From: Sepioteuthis lessoniana
Taxonomy: Eukaryota; Mollusca; Cephalopoda; Myopsida; Loliginidae
Length of the DNA stretch: 64,000 nucleotides
Reading direction: 5' to 3'
NCBI GenBank assembly: GCA_963585895.1
Contig: OY757917.1
Coordinates: forward strand, 109,411,256-109,475,255
Part shown: piece after piece, positions 1-11,475 of the stretch
Numbering within the stretch: the stretch's first letter is position 1
How the letters are laid out: every line of letters starts with the position of its first letter
Notes under the pieces: model-generated
Told to the model about the DNA's origin: nothing
What the model saw: the letters and a program-made list of their open reading frames with translations, nothing else
Database searches by the model: none
Made by a program: the position numbers and the translations under genes

Positions 1-650
1 AAAAGCTTAAATTTAGAATTATTAGCTGTTGAACAAACCCTAAAAGAGGTAAAAATCAGAAGAGGTATCTTTCAGGGAAACTCATTTGTCACCTCTATTG
101 TTCTTTATTGCAAAAATTCCTCTTAATTATATTCTAACAAAATGCTGTGTTGCCTAAAATTTTACAAAGTTGTACGAAAATATAAACTAACCCATGTATA
201 TGTAGGGTATCTATTTTTTACCAAGAATGAAAAGGAGTAGAATTCTTCACCCAACTTATCAATATTATCAGAGAATATATAGCAATGAAATTTGAGATTG
301 AATATGCATGATGATCATTAAAAAAAAAAAAAAGGTGAAACAACTAAAGAAAAGAAACTTCCCAAAAAGGCAATATACCAGAATACTTGTAGAAAAGACA
401 AACTACTCATATCAAGGAATATAACAATCGGGCAAAATAAATTAAGCTAAGACGAAAGAAAAAGTAAAAATGTTGTACCTCTGATGATCAAATATATTTC
501 TTGACCCTTAATTCTGTAGAAGAAATCTAATCAAATAATTTAGTTTTGATTTCTTCAATATATTCAAGGTAAACTGGAAAAGGTAGGAACTTAGAATTAT
601 GAACAAGGAAAATGTTGCCGGTGCACAATGCTTTAGAACTGATAGATAAC
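1..650. other. AT-rich non-coding stretch
   Basis: No coding signal, RNA gene or recognisable repeat is visible here. The sequence is A/T-rich with short A-runs. Confidence 0.5.
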
Positions 651-654
651 ATCG

Positions 655-1275
655 ATGGACTCTAAATGACAAGAGAGAAATTAAGACGATTTTCAAACAT
701 AGATGATTTCATGGAAAGAGAAAAACATGAACTCGAAGAATATTTAAAAATGAGCATAGAAAGATTGATTAAAACAGCTATTAACAGCTCTAACAATAAT
801 CATGAGAAGAAAAACAACGATATGGATAATAATTTAATCGATGAACGAAGGACATTGTACATGAGTTGACTCGGACATGGTTACGAAGGAGGAACTTAAA
901 GAGTGACACCGAATCCTCAGATAATAGCAAGAAAAATACATTCACACATAAGAAATAATTATATATAAACAAACATTGATAAGACAGAAGAGCAAGCGTA
1001 AGCAATGAGCTGATAGAGAAAAAAAGGTTAATTACATAAGTGAATGCAGCAAACTTGCATAAAATGAATTCAAGAACAGGCGCAGCTGTTATCTCCAGGA
1101 GATTTTGCAAGAAACTGACATTGCACCATAAAAAGAGATAGCATAGGCACAAACGAGAAGCTATCAGAAGAAACTAAAAAAAAAAACGGTGAATGGAGAA
1201 ACATCACGGACATAAGAAGGATCTGCTGGTTTGGGATGATAATTGTTTTGAAAAATCTTAATTTATCTCATTGAA
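655..1275 (+). pseudogene. Fragment of a non-LTR retrotransposon, C-terminal zinc-knuckle region
   Basis: This is a degenerate piece of a LINE polyprotein on the plus strand. A 67-codon open stretch begins at 666. Further on, near 1020-1120, another frame reads through a motif ending ECSKLA, then a stop, then NEF. This resembles the Cys/His segment (H..S.CSKLAQKEY) that I know from LINEs with a restriction-like endonuclease. The downstream endonuclease is too decayed to identify. Several in-frame stops and frame changes show it is dead. It appears related to the better preserved fragments at 6.3-7.7 kb and 60.9-61.2 kb. The assignment rests on short motifs recalled by eye. Confidence 0.45.
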
Positions 1276-1795
1276 CAGAAGAAAATGGTTTTAGAGGGAT
1301 CGTAAGTATTGTTTCGGAGCCATTAAGAATGTGAATATAATTCTTTTTAAAGTTTGTTTTGTGAGAAACATTTGAGAGTTTATTAATAAATGTGTTGTTT
1401 TATCAATCTCATGACATTGAAATATAAATCATCCATGCATGGTTTCATCTATTAGAGAAGTAGAGAGCATGTATGTTTTAAGTGAGCATATTATTTTAGC
1501 AAACTTTCGATTTATAATGACAGAAACCTAAAACATACCAGAAGAAAAGTTTTATTAAAGACATGAATAGCAATTCTTATGATTTGTTCACAATGATGAA
1601 AATTTGTGTAGAACCAGCCATATTTCTTGAATCAGCTAATAACAGGTGCTCCACTTTGCTGTAGGTTTTCCTAAACAAAGTTAAGGTTTTGAGTTCAAAG
1701 TTTTTTTTTTCTTTTCATATATCTGTCAATCTACTAAAGCTGCAGAACCTTATATACCCAACAATTTTAGGTTTCGTTTCTTTGTTTTATGTTAT
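1276..1795. other. AT-rich non-coding stretch
   Basis: Nothing recognisable is seen. There is no splice-bounded open frame. Confidence 0.4.
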
Positions 1796-2010
1796 ATGAA
1801 ACTTTGTAGGTTATTTAATGCCAAAACCATCTTTATAGAAGGGCAGTATTGGTACTATTTCACCTATAGCTTGGAGCATGAGTGGGTCCATGCCTTTCGC
1901 AAGGGTATTTGTCCGAAAGTGAACGTAATAGGAGTTCAAACTCGCTTACTACGATTCCGCTGTCCATCGCTGCAACCATTTCACAACGAAGACACTCCCT
2001 AACTATTTTA
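1796..2010 (-). repeat. Composite-repeat head followed by a truncated tRNA-derived SINE (family A)
   Basis: The segment at 1805-1832 (TGTAGGTTATTTAATGCCAA) matches the head of the composite repeat seen at 14.58, 41.75 and 49.85 kb. From about 1855 the sequence follows SINE family A in reverse orientation: the phrase GCATGCCTTTCGCAAGGGTA-type text and then a B-box-like GGAGTTCAAACTCG. Compared with the copy at 31.9 kb the 3' half is missing. The same head/SINE adjacency recurs at 49.8 kb. Confidence 0.5.
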
Positions 2011-2361
2011 CTATTTTTATCTGGGGTTTGGATGCCTCACCATTCGCACTCAATGAAATGGATTAATACGTGAAAGCTTACTTTGGTTACCTTTTCTTGC
2101 GCCCTACACATAAGAAGAATGCAGCACCATACCAAGAAAGGGTTGAGTATTATGAAATGACACGGAAATAGGAATTACTCGCATTTTTTCTCTTAGTGGT
2201 CGTCTATTTCTTAAGACCTACATGCGATGTTCAAACAAAGTGTTTCCAGTTGCGTCCTCCACATAACCTCGTCGCTAACTCTTCCTTATCATGGAATTTT
2301 GTAACAAAAAAGCCATGCAAAGAGTCAAGCGGTAAATACAGAATGTACGTACTACTGAAAA

Positions 2362-2362
<1 letters not shown>

Positions 2363-2404
<42 letters not shown>
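2363..2404. repeat. (CT)n(AT)n microsatellite
   Basis: A run of CT dinucleotides passes directly into AT dinucleotides. Related short tracts occur at 2800-2841 (TA then TG), 3229-3254 (AT) and 3919-3957 (TA then GA). Confidence 0.9.
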
Positions 2405-2800
2405 GTTAGTGATAGTAACATGGTATCGGGTGAAAGCCATCTCTACTAACAAAAACTACAAACCAAATATCTAGATTAAAAAATAATTAAACTTGTAAAA
2501 TAATAGAAGATACGTATTATGATAAGGTGGTACATTAACTACGCCATTAAATTATCTTGACATACGGTTGCAAGACACATATTTCCCTCTCTGGGTCAAC
2601 AAAACCTCAGCCATTTGACAACCATAGCAAGATTACTAGTGATTATAAACTGCAGGTTTTATTCCAGAAAACCTGTTCTGAGACTTTTCCCGATAAAAGG
2701 TGCATAAAATTCAGTCGTAATAAGATAACTCTTCCTTCTCCATTTTGATTTTCAAATTATCTTCTTGAACGTTTGACATCATCACGTATTCTACTCCATG

Positions 2801-2832
<32 letters not shown>

Positions 2833-4360
2833 CGTGTGTGTAGTTGGGCAGCCGTCTTTTATTTAAGCACATTTGATTCAATAATGAACACACATTTTGA
2901 CAAGATAATTTTATTAAAATCCTTTCAAGTTTCCTGATAAGTATCTTAGTTTTAGGTTGGAATTGGGGGACGAATTTACCAAAATTGACTCGGGTGCTTT
3001 CAGAACATTAATAGGGGTTGCTTGCTTTTATAAAGAGTGTTTTTAAAAGAGTTTTAAAGAGCAACCCCTAATGATGGCCTAAGAAATGTCCGAAAGCGCT
3101 CGGGAGAATTTCGGTAAATTCATCCACGAATTCCAATCTGAAACCAAAACACTTATCAGGAAATATGAAAGGATCATAATAAAATCATATACTCAAGATC
3201 TGTCTTTTATCATTCAATCAAACTTGCATGCATATATATATATATATATATATACGAGCGTTACATGCTGTCATAAAAATATTTAATGACAAATATATAT
3301 TCTGTGAGAATAACTTGGCTTTGTGTTTCTTGAATACACATTTATAAATCAAATGTACATATCTTTACAAATATTTTGAAATGTCTGTGTTTCCTTTCAT
3401 AAAACGAATTTTAAACGAAAAACTAAATTTATCATACTCGTTTATAACAGTTAAGCCAAAAAAAAATATCTGCGGATAAAATGCCTGCAAAGGACTCTTG
3501 AAGCTCATTTGAATTAACGTTTCAACTTCTTTGAAATTCACAACTGATGATTAAAACAATTTTGAGGGTCATTTGTCGAGTATGGATATAATGTTATTTA
3601 TAATAAAAGTAAAAAATATTCGAAGAAAGAGAAAGCGTTAAATCCAGTAGCTTTCAGATTGTTAGTAGATACCTAGTCCAAATGAAAAATATACTTAAAT
3701 ATATTCATGGAAAATTCTTGGTCAGATAAGTGTTTTGAATGGCTAGGAAATATAGTCTAAGTCTATTTTAATTTGTACGAAGGCATAAGTGGCTTCACTT
3801 GAGGATGAAACCGTCATGCCATATTGTAGTGTTTATTAAGTAGGATTTCCGCATAAGAATTTTCAGTAAGGAAAATGGTAACTATTGCTTGGAAGTAAAT
3901 TCGGGCACTCACATGAATGTATATATATATATAGAGAGAGAGAGAGTGAGAGAGTGTGTTGTAGCCTTGTTAGGGGACTGAAATAAAGACACAAGAAAGG
4001 AATTGATTTAAACGAATATATTCACAAAGAAAAGTAATATAACATGTACAAATGAGAGGGTTAGCTGAGAGACTTTTGGTCTGACTGCCAAGGCAGTCTA
4101 CAGGAATATTGCCTCCTACTGCTATGTATTGTTGACAGAGTTCATAAATGTGTGGATAAATTACCATGAAAGAGAGATTAAGGGAAAAATATTATAAGGA
4201 CTTTTGATAAGATCTCGTTGGCTTCCAACAGATGGTGTTCCCGGAACTGTGTTTGTGTTGTCTTAGATGGTAATGCATCTATAAGAAAGAAATACAAGCA
4301 AGCTTGAAATACATAGAATGTCATTTCGCCGAAGTGTAATCAACTTTGTTTTTCATACCA
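2405..4360. other. Non-coding stretch with short microsatellites
   Basis: No gene is seen. The part at 3960-4290 is less AT-rich than its surroundings and could belong to a dispersed repeat, but no terminal repeats or coding motifs support a class. Confidence 0.4.
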
Positions 4361-4369
4361 TTAAACATG

Positions 4370-5395
4370 TCGGATTTCGTGCCAAAGAAAGGGAATTTTA
4401 TTCCAAAGAAATCTACAGCTGAAGCCCAGATAATTCTTGTTGACACTTACAGTGAACATGGTCAGTCGGAAAAAAACATGCAGATATTAGTTTAGAGGCT
4501 TTAAAATAATGATTTTGGTTTTGAAGATAAAAAACGCTCTTGCGCACCGAAAACGTTTAAAGAAGAAGAATAAGACGGATTCCTTCAGGAAGAGCCATGT
4601 CAGGTGGAAACTGAACTTACAGAATTATTAGGAGTTGATCATACAACAGTTTCGAAACGTTTGAAAGCATAAGGAATGGTTCTAAAGCTAGGACATTGGA
4701 ATCCGTATGTGTTTATGTCAAGAGATGCCGAACGGCGTTTTGTCACAAGTTAAAAGTTGCTTGAACGGCGGAAAAGGAAATGTTTTGTGCATAGTATCGT
4801 GACCGGCGATGAAAAGCGGATACACTACGATAACCCTAATCGTTGAAGATCATAGGGTAAGCCCAGCAATGCATCAACATCGGTGACAATGCCGAATATC
4901 GATGGTTCTGCACTTATTTGGTGGTATCAACTTGTTATAGTCAATTATGAGCTGATCAAACTGACGGAAACCATCACCAGAGATCGCTATCGACTACAAT
5001 TCATGCGTTTGAGCCGAGCATTAAAGAAAAAACGGCCGCTATACGAACAGAGACACGACAAAATTATTTTGCAACCTGACAACCCAAGGCCACATGATTC
5101 AAAACGTGTGGAAACCTATTTGGAGGGGCTTAATTGGGAAGTCCTACCCCAACCAAAGTATTCACCTGAAATTGCCCAGTTCAATTATTACATGTTTTGA
5201 TCGGTGGCACATGGCCTGGCTGAGAAGCAATGTTATTCTTCTGCGGTCTCCAAAAATGGCTCGACTCGTGGTTAGCCTAAAAAGACATGTTTTGTCGACG
5301 AGGAATTCAATTGTTGCCAGGAAAAATGGAAAGAATATGTGACTAGCAATGACATGTTTTTTACTAATTCTTTAAAATAAAACATTACTTTTCAT
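4370..5395 (+). pseudogene. Decayed mariner transposase (Tc1/mariner, DD34D type)
   Basis: Reading all three plus frames gives an almost full-length mariner transposase broken by stops and frameshifts. It starts at the ATG near 4368 (MSDFVPKKGNF) and passes the helix-turn-helix phrase LLGVDHTTVSKRL. It then shows the first catalytic block GDEKRIHYDN (about 4807), IDGSALIWWYQL (about 4898), the second Asp in LQPDNPRPH (about 5070) and the third block SPEIAQFNYYMF (about 5162). In the family the last block is SPD.AP.DYHLF, so the third catalytic Asp is Asn here. The 105-codon open stretch at 4883-5200 is the best preserved part. Terminal inverted repeats were not resolved. Confidence 0.88.
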
Positions 5396-5399
5396 GAAA

Positions 5400-6320
5400 A
5401 AATCAGCGAGAACTTATTCAAGTTCTTTATCATTATTGCAATAATAATAATATTTTTGATAACAAAAATAAAATCATTTTGTTTTTTGTTTCATTTTCAA
5501 AAAATAAGATATAATTCAGAAGATGTCCATTTACTACTCTAATGATGGTTGATGTGAAAACGAAAATATTTAATAAAGATAGATAATTTAAAGCAATCAT
5601 TATAAAAAAAATGAATGAAAAAAGAAAAAGTGCCCAGGTAGAAGATTAAAAGAAGTGGAAAATACACAAATGAAGAAAGGGATTACCAAAATGAAGAAAA
5701 AAGAGGAGGGAATTAAATGTAAAAGTAAAAAGAGAGGTAAATGAAATTGAAGAAGAGAAGTAAATTTGGGGATGAAAATGATGAAAATAAGGAGGAAAAT
5801 GAAGAGAATAAGAAGAAAGAAGAGGATCAGATTAAGAAGGTTATGAAATGAAAAAAAAAAAAAAAAACAAGGATTGTATAATATAATTTTGATGAAATGA
5901 AAATTGGTAGAGCGAAGCGTAGAAATAATTAGAACGAGGAAAATAGAAATCGATAAGAAACTAAGAATCAGATTACCGAATGAATCATGTGAAACAATAT
6001 AATTATTAGTTAATTAATAAATGAAGAATTAAAATGACAAGAACAATACGAACAAGAGCAAGCCAAAAACAAAAGCAAAAAGAGGACTTGAAAGACGAAG
6101 AAAAAGAGAAGACAAGATTGAGAACAAGTACGAGATAAGAACAGATCAACAAGAAAAATAAGAACCAGATCAACAAGAAAAAGAGAACTAAGACAAAGAG
6201 ACCAAAAACAAGACAATGACAAGAAGAAGCTAAACTGATGATGAGGCCAAGCGCAAGAAAATGTGACAACGTGAGAATAAAAGGAAATAATAATGAATGC
6301 ATGACTCCTAAAGAAAAACG
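5400..6320 (+). other. Purine-rich (A/G) stretch, probably LINE-derived
   Basis: The plus strand from about 5600 to 6300 is dominated by A and G, so the minus strand shows long but meaningless open frames rich in Phe, Leu and Ser. Downstream it joins recognisable LINE sequence, so part of it may be LINE coding DNA beyond recognition. No specific protein can be read. Confidence 0.4.
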
Positions 6321-6329
6321 TCGAATAGA

Positions 6330-6610
6330 TTAATTGCGTATTTGGCTCTTGCCAAACAACTGAAAAAGCAGTGAAAAATGAACGAGATGATGAAGTCAAT
6401 TGTAATAGATACCTTTGGAAGAGTCCTAAAACGCCTGGAAAAGAGACTGCTGAACTGTTGAGAAGAGAAAGAATCGAGTCAGTCCAAACCACAGTACAGT
6501 CAAGATCAGCTAAAATACTTACATGACTCCTGGAAACCTGAGGAGACTTGCTGTTACTCAGATTCCAGTGGAAACCAAAAGTTAAAAAATGATGTGAAAA
6601 ACTTGCAAGA
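6330..6610 (+). mobile_element. 3' end of a LINE copy (same family as 6620-7735)
   Basis: The plus strand reads VIDTFGRVLKRLEKR near 6400, equivalent to the family's C-terminal VIxVLGTVPK block. It then gives the 3' untranslated phrase GAGGAGACTTGCTGTTACTC (6541-6560). That phrase recurs almost exactly at 7621-7640 and, diverged, near 61.13 kb. It ends where the RT sequence of the next copy starts, so two copies are joined head to tail. Confidence 0.6.
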
Positions 6611-6619
6611 TCGCAAGAA

Positions 6620-7696
6620 AAAAAAAACCACCGAAAGTATATGGACAACATCAAACTGTTTGCCCAAAATGAAAAATGAATAGGAAGCCATAAAACAGGC
6701 AATGAGGATATATAATGAAGATATAGGGATGATATCTGGCATAGAAAAATGTGTCATGCCAAAAATAAAAAGCAGAAAAGGAAATGCAGGAAGGAATAGA
6801 ACTACTAAGTCAAGAAAAAATCAGAACGCTCGGAGAAAAGGAAACTTACAAATATTTGGGAATATTGGAAGAGGACTTTATCGGACATGCGTAGATAAGA
6901 GAAAAAAAATTTAAAAAAAGAATATTTCAGGAGAACAAGAAAACTACTCCAAACCAAACTACATGGCAGAAATCTCATGAAAGGGATAAATACCTGAGAT
7001 GTGCCCCTCGTAAGATACTTGGGATCATTCTTAAAGTGGGCCAGAGAAGAACTTAAACAAGTGGACAGAAGAACAAGAAAGCTAATAACGATGAATAAGG
7101 CCTTAAATCCCACATATGACGTCGATAGAATATATGTGTCAAGAAAAGAAGGTGGAAGTGGACTCGCCAACATTCAAAATAGCGTCGATACATCGATTAG
7201 ACGATTTAAAGTCTGCATAAAAATGTGCTTACAGTCACCAAAAACAATACAAAAAAGTATATATTTAACCATACGAACAAATGGTAAACCAGAACCTGTT
7301 GAGGAAAATGAGACGCACGAACTTCTCAAAGAATTCGAAATACAGACGCCCAGACCTAGTGATAGACAACTAAAAAAAAAGAACCTGCTGAATAGTGCAA
7401 TTTCCTCTTCCGGTTGACCATAAAGTAATATTAAAAGAGAAAAGAGAGATTAGTACCTAGATCTTTCTAGAGAATTATAGAATATGAAAGTGACTGTGAT
7501 ACCAATTGTAATAAGCGTACTCGGTACAGTCCCCAAAGGACAAGTACAGAGATAAGAGGATGAGTGAATACCATCCAAACTACACCATTGATGAGATCAG
7601 CCAGAATACTAAGAAGAAACTTGAGGAGACTTGCTGTCACTCAGGCTCCAGTAGAAAAACCATCTGCTAACTTTGGAGGGAAAAATGTCAAAGGAG

Positions 7697-7734
<38 letters not shown>

Positions 7735-7735
7735 G
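6620..7735 (+). pseudogene. Non-LTR reverse transcriptase relic with C-terminus and 3' tail
   Basis: The RT catalytic box is at 6638-6649 and reads YMDN, followed by IKLFAQNEK; functional relatives have YMDD. After frameshifts the frame resumes at 6702 (MRIYNEDIGMISGIEKC). The best preserved stretch is 7001-7417 (138 codons) with VRYLGSFLKWAREELKQ, DRRTRKLITMNKALNP and YVSRKEGGSGLANI, typical RT thumb and connection sequence. Around 7485 MKVTVIPIVISVLGTVPK marks the protein's C-terminal block, so the zinc-knuckle and endonuclease region between has been deleted. The 3' end is the GAGGAGACTTGCTGTCACTC phrase followed by a (TAA)n tail. Membership of the R4/Dong-like group is from recalled motifs and is uncertain. 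Confidence 0.75.
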
Positions 7736-7737
7736 AA

Positions 7738-7768
<31 letters not shown>

Positions 7769-7791
7769 AAGAAGAAGAAGAAGAAGAAGAA
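7698..7791 (+). repeat. (AAT)n(GAA)n microsatellite at a LINE 3' end
   Basis: About 40 bases of ATA/TAA triplets change into about 55 bases of GAA triplets. It sits exactly where the LINE 3' untranslated region ends, so it most likely grew from the element's tail. The copy at 61.2 kb also ends in TTA/ATT triplets. Open frames here that give poly-Ser or poly-Phe are artefacts. Confidence 0.85.
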
Positions 7792-8760
7792 AACTTCCGA
7801 AAAGGAAAAATGATGAGACAACGCAAGATAAGAGTGCAAATAAAGGTCAAATATGAATAGGAAGGGAAAAGAAAGAACGTGATCCAATAGAAAGAGAACT
7901 AAATGCTTTAGAAAACAATACTAAAGAGAAATAAGACCAGAAAAGGAAGAATAAGAAATCTGGCAAAATCCGAAGAAAAATAGCAAACACACTTCAAATG
8001 AAAACCAAAATGTCCCCAAACTACATAAAACAGAGATCAAGAAAAATCAAGAATTCTTTTTTTGTATTTTCTGTAATTAGGTGTGTGGATTTTTAAATTT
8101 ATCTTATGTTTTGTTTGTTTAATTGTCTTCTCTCTGTATTTCCACTGTCAATGCTACAAACGCAATACATTTTTGGTTACATTTCTGTGGTTGAAGTCTA
8201 TTCTGAGCGTCAACAATATAAAAAAGCTACTATGATTGACAATTGATATCAGTAGTAGATCAAATTCATTTTTCTTTAGTTTTTTAGGACATTTTCTTTC
8301 TTTTCTTTCTGCATTGTGTTTTAAGATTCGTATGCATCGATTGGATTTGTTCTATAGATATTGAAGAAAGCAGCAACTGTCACTAATGTTGCTTTCTTCC
8401 TAATTACTCAAATGCTGCGTGCTTAGAAACTCAGAAAAGTGAATAAGGGAAAATTAGTAGTGTTCTTGTTACTGACATACCACCATTTTAGAGAATATGT
8501 CAGAATTTAGATGACTCCACTTTAAATGATATGAAAGCCTCGATGGGAGACACTCACGTACCATTTGGCATGAAATTTATTTATTGATTTTAAAGGCAAA
8601 TCAACTCATGTGTGGTTATTTTATCCCTAGAGGATAAAGAATTCATAATCACGTTTTTTCTATAGTTATTTCTTAAGATTTTTCTTTATTGTTGTACACA
8701 TTATTATAGAATACGAATAAATTTTAAACAAGTTTATCTTAATCCCTAAAAGAACGATAA
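7792..8760. other. Non-coding stretch
   Basis: The A-rich part up to about 8040 could be further LINE-derived sequence. From 8050 to 8760 nothing is recognised. Confidence 0.35.
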
Positions 8761-8764
8761 CACA

Positions 8765-8925
8765 TTCTACTCTTCTGAGTGAGAATGAGCTCTCTTCAGA
8801 AGTGAAGCTTCACCATCAATTGTAGTTTAGTGTTATACCCAGGACACACCCTTTTTAAGAGGGTCTTGCCTCTTAACAGGAGTTACAATCTACATATTTT
8901 ACGCCCCACAAAGAGGGTGACAAAT
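8765..8925 (+). repeat. Diverged tail of the composite repeat
   Basis: The order of a short hairpin (CTTCAGAAGTGAAG), a TCACCATCA phrase, a CCAGGACAC phrase and AGAGGGTCTTGCCTCT matches the tail of the composite repeat at 15.10-15.20 kb and 50.33-50.43 kb. It is heavily diverged. Confidence 0.45.
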
Positions 8926-10675
8926 AGAATTACGCTGTTTACAATGGAATACAAATTTATAACTGATATGATTCGAGTTCTAGACTCATATACATTTCAA
9001 AGCTCTACAAATGCATAACCTAAAAGAAAAATAAAATGAAAGGGGGACTCTGTGACTAGAGGCGAATGTCCTAGACTGTGACATCGTAGTAAGTCCGAAT
9101 TCCAGTCTTTTTCATTCACTCATTCTATCAGCTCTGAGTTGAATAGTACCACGATTGTCATTCTGCAAATATCGCTTTGGAATTAAATAACCCATGAGGA
9201 TTAATATGCACTTAAAAACAAATAAAAGAAACCTAAAGGAAAACAGTTTCAATTCACAAAAAATACAAGAAGCATGAATTTAAAAAAATGATTTAGCCCC
9301 AAAAATGAAAACAGCTTAAGTATTTTTTATCTAAAAAAACAAAAACAAGAAAACAAAAAAAAAAAAAAGGAAAAAAAGCCATACAGTGTATTGCGTCTCT
9401 ACAGACTAATTAGGTCGCAGTTATCTTTTTCCAATAAATCATAGATCTTAGATTGGATTGACTGCTGCAGAAGAAACTAAAGAGGAATACAAACTAGATG
9501 AACCAGGAAAAGGCTGAAGGAATCGCTTAGAAAAGGAACAATGAAACTAGCGATTTAATAGATACTAGGATAGAAAATGGCAAAATATAGATTTTCAAAA
9601 GCAATGTTAAACAAAGAGTTATAAAACTTAAGACAATGAATAGGCTATATAAAAATAATCATTTGGCAAGAAAGTTTCGTTAGGTCTTTTTCTCTTTTGG
9701 CACTCAAAAACCTTCTTTTTTCATTGCCAACTGCGTACACGATCTTTACGAACTAACACAAACTTGTTATGTAATCGATAACAATAAGTTTAATACTTAA
9801 TGCATACACCATCATCTCAACCCAATTAAATGTTTCAGAGAATATGTTAACAAGGGAAGAATACTGAGTACATAAAAAGTACTCAATAACAGTGATAGGG
9901 CATATATACATTTAAGATGGAATAACGTAGACAACAGAGTTTAGTGACTGTCAGTTTCTCGACTATGAGATGCGAACGTCTGACTACATATATACATATA
10001 TGTATATAGATAATGGCCGAAGTTCGAAGATGACTATCGCACAATACGTTGTAAAAGAATAAACAGTCATGTAATTAATGGAAATCGCTTTTTAAGCTAG
10101 CAAAATCGTTAAGTCACATTTAATAATACGATACACAAGTGATTCATTCTCACGAGTAAATGTGGTTTCACAATTCCTACTTTTAAGAATCCCCCCAAAC
10201 TTGCATTCGTTTCCACAATCGTGATTGGTGTTGTAGCAAAAGACACATATCTAATAATCGCCTGTTCTCAATTACAGAGTTGGTCAATCTTTTCACGAAT
10301 ATTACAAGAGTTAATTTTAGGTGGCCACCGTTTAGAGGCTAAAGTTCAACTTCAAGATTTTTAAGGGTATTTCCTAAATTAAATTTTTCATTTTCAAAAC
10401 AGTTTTGTTCCAAAGGATGAAAAACTGCGTACATACATATTTTAGCAGATTAGAGTTCACTGTAAATCATATATTTGGTGTGTGTGTGTGTGTGTGTGTA
10501 GGGGGGAGTTAGAGCGATTATACATATGACTATCAATGAGTTCAATGTACACTGAGTTACTAAAAATCCAACTTTTCCCTGAGGTTGGAATTTTGCTAAT
10601 ATGGATCATTTTATGCAGACTCATTATTCTAATATTCGGCCGATTTATAACAGAGTAGACTTATTACATACCAAT
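8926..10675. other. Non-coding stretch with a (TG)n tract
   Basis: No gene is seen. A (TG)n tract lies at 10481-10499. The segment around 9050-9160 contains tRNA-like phrases and might be an old SINE, but no clear A/B box pair can be made out. Confidence 0.35.
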
Positions 10676-10836
10676 AAATACGAGGATCATTAAATAAGTT
10701 TCTAAACTTTTTTCATATGGGCACTTTTATTGATAGTACACACATGAAACTCTAGTCCCCTTCGAAGTAATATCCTCCGGCTGCAATGTTCTTGTTGTAC
10801 CATTACAACAACTTCTGGAAGGCCCTATGGAAGTCC

Positions 10837-10871
<35 letters not shown>

Positions 10872-11475
10872 AATGACCTTCGTCACAGCCTCTTTCATCT
10901 CCTCAATTCTCTCATAACGACAACCTCTGAGCTTAGGGAATAACCAAAAGTTACAGGGAGCAAGGTCTGGACTATAGGGAGGATGAGGAACTGTCTTGAT
11001 GACCATTTTTATCAAATAGCCTGTAACAAGGATGGAGTTGTGGACTGGTGTATTGTCCTGGTGGAAATGCTACTGACCCGATTTGAAGAGTGCTGGCCTC
11101 TTCCGACGGAATCTCTTCCAGAACTCCCTTAAAACCTCAACATAGTAACCCTATCCCTTACCTCAACCCTTTGGCCAATCAACTCTGGTGTATTGACTTC
11201 CTTACTCTTCCCACACCTGTCATCATGCCTCACAAACTCTCTACATTACTTGAATCTCTTATGCCACTCAAAAACTGATGTTCGATTCATGCAAGTTGGT
11301 CCAAAAGCAGTCTGAAGCATTCCATACGTTTCTGCGGCATTTTTCCAAGTTTAAAACAGAATTTTACTGCATATCGTTCTTTCTCACGTCCAGATTACAT
11401 TTTAGAGATCCACCAGCAGTGGCAATGAAGCTTTATTAGGGTGTATTCCAATTCCTGCAGTAGCAGTTTATTTGA
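10676..11475 (-). pseudogene. Second mariner transposase relic, interrupted by a microsatellite
   Basis: The minus strand reads as a mariner transposase of a different subfamily from the 4.4-kb copy. Near 11310 the N-terminal phrase is ETYGMLQTAFGPTC, followed by VFEWHKRF. The C-terminal part (11015-10803) has HPPYSPDLAPCNFWLFP, RYERIEEMKEAV and FHRAFQKLL. The third catalytic Asp, normally APCDF, is Asn. The middle of the gene is deleted or scrambled. A (GT)n tract at 10837-10870 lies inside the coding sequence and stays in frame, adding Thr-His repeats between VID and KDFHRAF. Confidence 0.85.

Noticed and set aside
6010-6702. 230-codon minus-strand frame rich in Phe, Leu and Ser
   Set aside because: It is the antisense of purine-rich, LINE-derived sequence and shows no domain.
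7609-7887. Poly-Ser/poly-Phe minus-strand frame
   Set aside because: It is the translation of the (GAA)n/(AAT)n tract.
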